NCBI GenBank assembly: GCA_016177515.1
Contig: JACOUZ010000111.1
Coordinates: 1-6,968, forward strand
Length of the DNA: 6,968 nt
Source: Acidobacteriota bacterium
Lineage (GTDB): Bacteria > Acidobacteriota > Polarisedimenticolia > Gp22-AA2
Direction of reading: 5' to 3'
Of this stretch, positions 5,347 through 6,968 are shown in pieces. Under the pieces are notes generated by a model. The model ran no database searches. It was given only the letters and a program-made list of their open reading frames with translations, and was not told the origin of the DNA. How positions within the stretch are numbered: the first letter of the stretch is position 1; each line of letters begins with the position of its first letter. The translations under genes and the position numbers were made by a program.

Positions 5347-6362
5347 GCGGCGCTCCCGGCCGTCCGGACCGGCGCGGCCGGAGCCAGCCCTTCGCGGCAG
5401 GTGATCCCCGGTGGCGCGGCGGGAAGAAATCCGCCGCGGGCCCGGGCCGCCCGCACCGTCACCACCAGGCAGGCCGCCTGGAGCAGGGCGCCGACGACGA
5501 CGTGGGCGGTCGCCGGCACGACCGCAAGCCGGGTCAGGACGGTGGCTCCGCCCAGAAGGATCTGCACGGCCACCAGGAAGATCAGGAGGCGGGCCGGGGC
5601 GGCGAGTTCGTTCCGACCGGGATGCCGTCGCAGGATGCGGACCGCCGGGAAGAGGACCGCCGCGGCCACGACCAGCGCCCCGGCGCGATGGGCGAAGTGG
5701 ATCGCGATCTCGGAGGACGCCATGGGGGGCACGAGCCGGCCGAACGCCAGGGGGAAGTCGGGGATCGCCAGTCCCGCCCCCGTGTGCCGCATGACGGCGC
5801 CCAGGATCAACTGCGCATGGACCAGCACGGTCGCGATAGCGGCGAGGGCCCACAGGCGCGGCACGCCATCGTCCTGGAGCGCCTCCGGGCGGCGCGCCAC
5901 GAACCCCTTCGACGTGGCGAGGGCGAGGATCACGACGACGCAGAAGAACCCCTGGGCCAGGCAGGCATGCAGGACGGAGACGGCCGGCGGCAGCCGCAGC
6001 AGGACGGTCAGGCCGCCGAGGAGCCCCTGCACGAGAATCGCCCCGACCGCGACGTACGCCAGGCGCCGCACCCAGGCGCGCGCCTCGCGCCTGGCGAACC
6101 AGAATGCCAGGACGAGGGTGAGGACGCCGACCGAGGCGGCGACCAGGCGGTGGCCGTGCTCGAACAGGACCCCGCCCACCATCGGCGGAAAGACCCGGCC
6201 GAACGACAGCGGCCAGTCCGGAACGGCGAGCCCCGATCCGGTGCTCGTCACCAGCCCGCCGGCCAGAAGGAGCAGGCCGGTCGCGACCGCGCAGGCCACC
6301 GCGTAGCGGTGCCTCCAGGCGTCGAAGGGAGCCGGCGATTTGGTTTCGGCCAGCGGCATCAT
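5343..6362 (-). CDS. ctaA: Haem A synthase (COX15/CtaA family)
   Basis: Membrane enzyme that oxidises the methyl group at C8 of haem O to a formyl group, giving haem A. The 339 residues form two similar four-helix halves, each opened by a matching loop: GSGLAVPDWPLSFGR (42-56) and GAGLAIPDFPLAFGR (195-209). The conserved haem-ligand histidines are visible: His71 in EHGHR (with Glu68), His132 in SVLHACLAQ, His225 in HFAHR and His287 in TAHVVVG. The first periplasmic loop lacks the cysteine pair found in Bacillus-type CtaA. Two ATG codons are adjacent (6362 and 6359); the first is chosen. The start lies 18 bases after the ctaD stop with only a weak GGGACGG purine run before it, and the stop overlaps the ctaB start by four bases. 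This shows that the oxidase here uses haem A. Confidence 0.96.
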   Translation of the reverse strand: MMPLAETKSPAPFDAWRHRYAVACAVATGLLLLAGGLVTSTGSGLAVPDWPLSFGRVFPPMVGGVLFEHGHRLVAASVGVLTLVLAFWFARREARAWVRRLAYVAVGAILVQGLLGGLTVLLRLPPAVSVLHACLAQGFFCVVVILALATSKGFVARRPEALQDDGVPRLWALAAIATVLVHAQLILGAVMRHTGAGLAIPDFPLAFGRLVPPMASSEIAIHFAHRAGALVVAAAVLFPAVRILRRHPGRNELAAPARLLIFLVAVQILLGGATVLTRLAVVPATAHVVVGALLQAACLVVTVRAARARGGFLPAAPPGITCREGLAPAAPVRTAGSAA

Positions 6363-6380
6363 GCGCCGTCCCGGCGCGGA

Positions 6381-6968
6381 CTACGTCCGCGCCGGCGTCA
6401 TGGCGGGCCTGCCCGGCGCCGGCGCCCCGGTTGCGGTGCGATCCTGCGGCAGGTAGTCCTCGGTGATCCCCGGAGGGCTGTATTCGAAGGGCCCGCGGTA
6501 GACCGTCGGAATCTTCTCGCCCCAGTTGCCGTGCGGCGGCGGCGAGGCGGCCGACCATTCCAGCGATGTGGCATGCCAGGGGTTCCGCTCGGCCTTCCGG
6601 CCCCAGAACAGGCCGTAAACGAAGTTGGCCGCGAACAGGATCTGCACCGCCCCGAGCAGGAAGGCGTTGACGCTGATGAACCGGTTCATCGGCTGCAACG
6701 GCTTGAGGAACTCGTACAGGGTCGGGTCGTAGATGCGCCGCATGTGCCCGCCCATCCCCAGGATGTGCATCGGGAAGAACGTCAGGTTGAAGAAGATGAA
6801 CGACAGGATGGAGTGGATGACGTTGACCGGCTGGCTCATCATCCTGCCGAACATCTTCGGGTACCAGTAGTTGAGGGCCGCAAACACGCCGAACAGGCTG
6901 CCGCCGAACAGGACGTAGTGCAGGTGGGCCACGATGAAATAGGTGTCGTGGATGAACATGTCCACGGG
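6381..6968 (-). CDS. ctaD: Haem-copper oxidase subunit I, C-terminal part (aa3-type), cut by window edge
   Basis: Catalytic subunit that reduces O2 to water at the haem a3-CuB centre and pumps protons. Only the last 195 residues are present; the frame is open to base 6968, so the start is outside. The key segment IHDTYFIVAHLHYVLFGG contains the two histidines of HLH (codons 6926-6924 and 6920-6918), which in this family ligate haem a3 and haem a, and the His-Asp pair linked to the Mg site. Further along are NLTFFPMHILGMGGHMRR, with the Arg pair that contacts haem propionates (HMRR where many homologues have MPRR), and a last helix around VNAFLLGAVQILFAANF. The hydrophilic tail has SPPPHGNWGEKIPTVYRGPFEY and ends with a Pro/Ala-rich stretch. 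The gene heads the visible part of the operon; subunit II (ctaC) would be expected upstream. Confidence 0.95.
   Translation of the reverse strand, partial: PVDMFIHDTYFIVAHLHYVLFGGSLFGVFAALNYWYPKMFGRMMSQPVNVIHSILSFIFFNLTFFPMHILGMGGHMRRIYDPTLYEFLKPLQPMNRFISVNAFLLGAVQILFAANFVYGLFWGRKAERNPWHATSLEWSAASPPPHGNWGEKIPTVYRGPFEYSPPGITEDYLPQDRTATGAPAPGRPAMTPART

Noticed and set aside
4309..6306. Very long + strand open frame (665 codons) opposite ctaE, ctaB and ctaA
   Set aside because: It is antisense to three firmly identified genes, rich in Arg/Gly/Ala/Pro/Gln as expected from a GC-rich shadow frame, and has no recognisable domain.
1..6968. CRISPR array, insertion sequence, transposase, tRNA or rRNA
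   Set aside because: No direct-repeat array, terminal inverted repeats, transposase motif or RNA-gene signature was seen; the window is tightly packed respiratory genes.

Overview
This is a GC-rich window (mostly G/C third codon positions) that is almost entirely coding. Every recognisable gene belongs to aerobic respiration or periplasmic electron transfer. The products suggest a Gram-negative, aerobic, soil- or sediment-type bacterium. The style of the multiheme cytochromes and of the oxidase subunits recalls Acidobacteriota or similar deep phyla, but this is an impression from protein features; no taxonomic marker is present.

Layout. The left part is on the + strand. Positions 1-1458 hold the 3' portion of a multiheme c-type cytochrome built from four repeated units; its start and the first haem motif lie outside the window. 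After a gap of about 100 bases comes a secreted cupredoxin-like protein with a C-terminal carboxypeptidase-regulatory-like domain (1561-2334). The rest is one tightly packed - strand operon read from right to left: the C-terminal part of haem-copper oxidase subunit I (ctaD, 6968-6381), haem A synthase (ctaA, 6362-5343), haem O synthase (ctaB, 5346-4432), oxidase subunit III (ctaE, 4421-3813), a 90-residue secreted/membrane protein with a CxxC motif (3809-3537), and an exported triheme cytochrome c whose first domain resembles the FixO/CcoO subunit of cbb3 oxidases (about 3525-2291). The + and - transcription units converge and their reading frames overlap by 44 bases.

How it works together. 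CtaB converts haem B to haem O and CtaA converts haem O to haem A, the cofactor of subunit I. Subunit III is the non-catalytic membrane partner. The triheme cytochrome would plausibly pass electrons to the oxidase from the periplasmic side. The left-hand multiheme cytochrome and the blue-copper-type protein are likely further periplasmic carriers.

Points of interest are the FixO-like domain inside an aa3-type operon, the small CxxC membrane protein, the repeat structure of the left cytochrome, a probable frame problem at the triheme cytochrome start next to two GC-rich palindromes, a divergent subunit III, and the convergent overlap. I found no mobile element, CRISPR array, RNA gene or wholly new system, and no gene-free stretch longer than about 100 bases.
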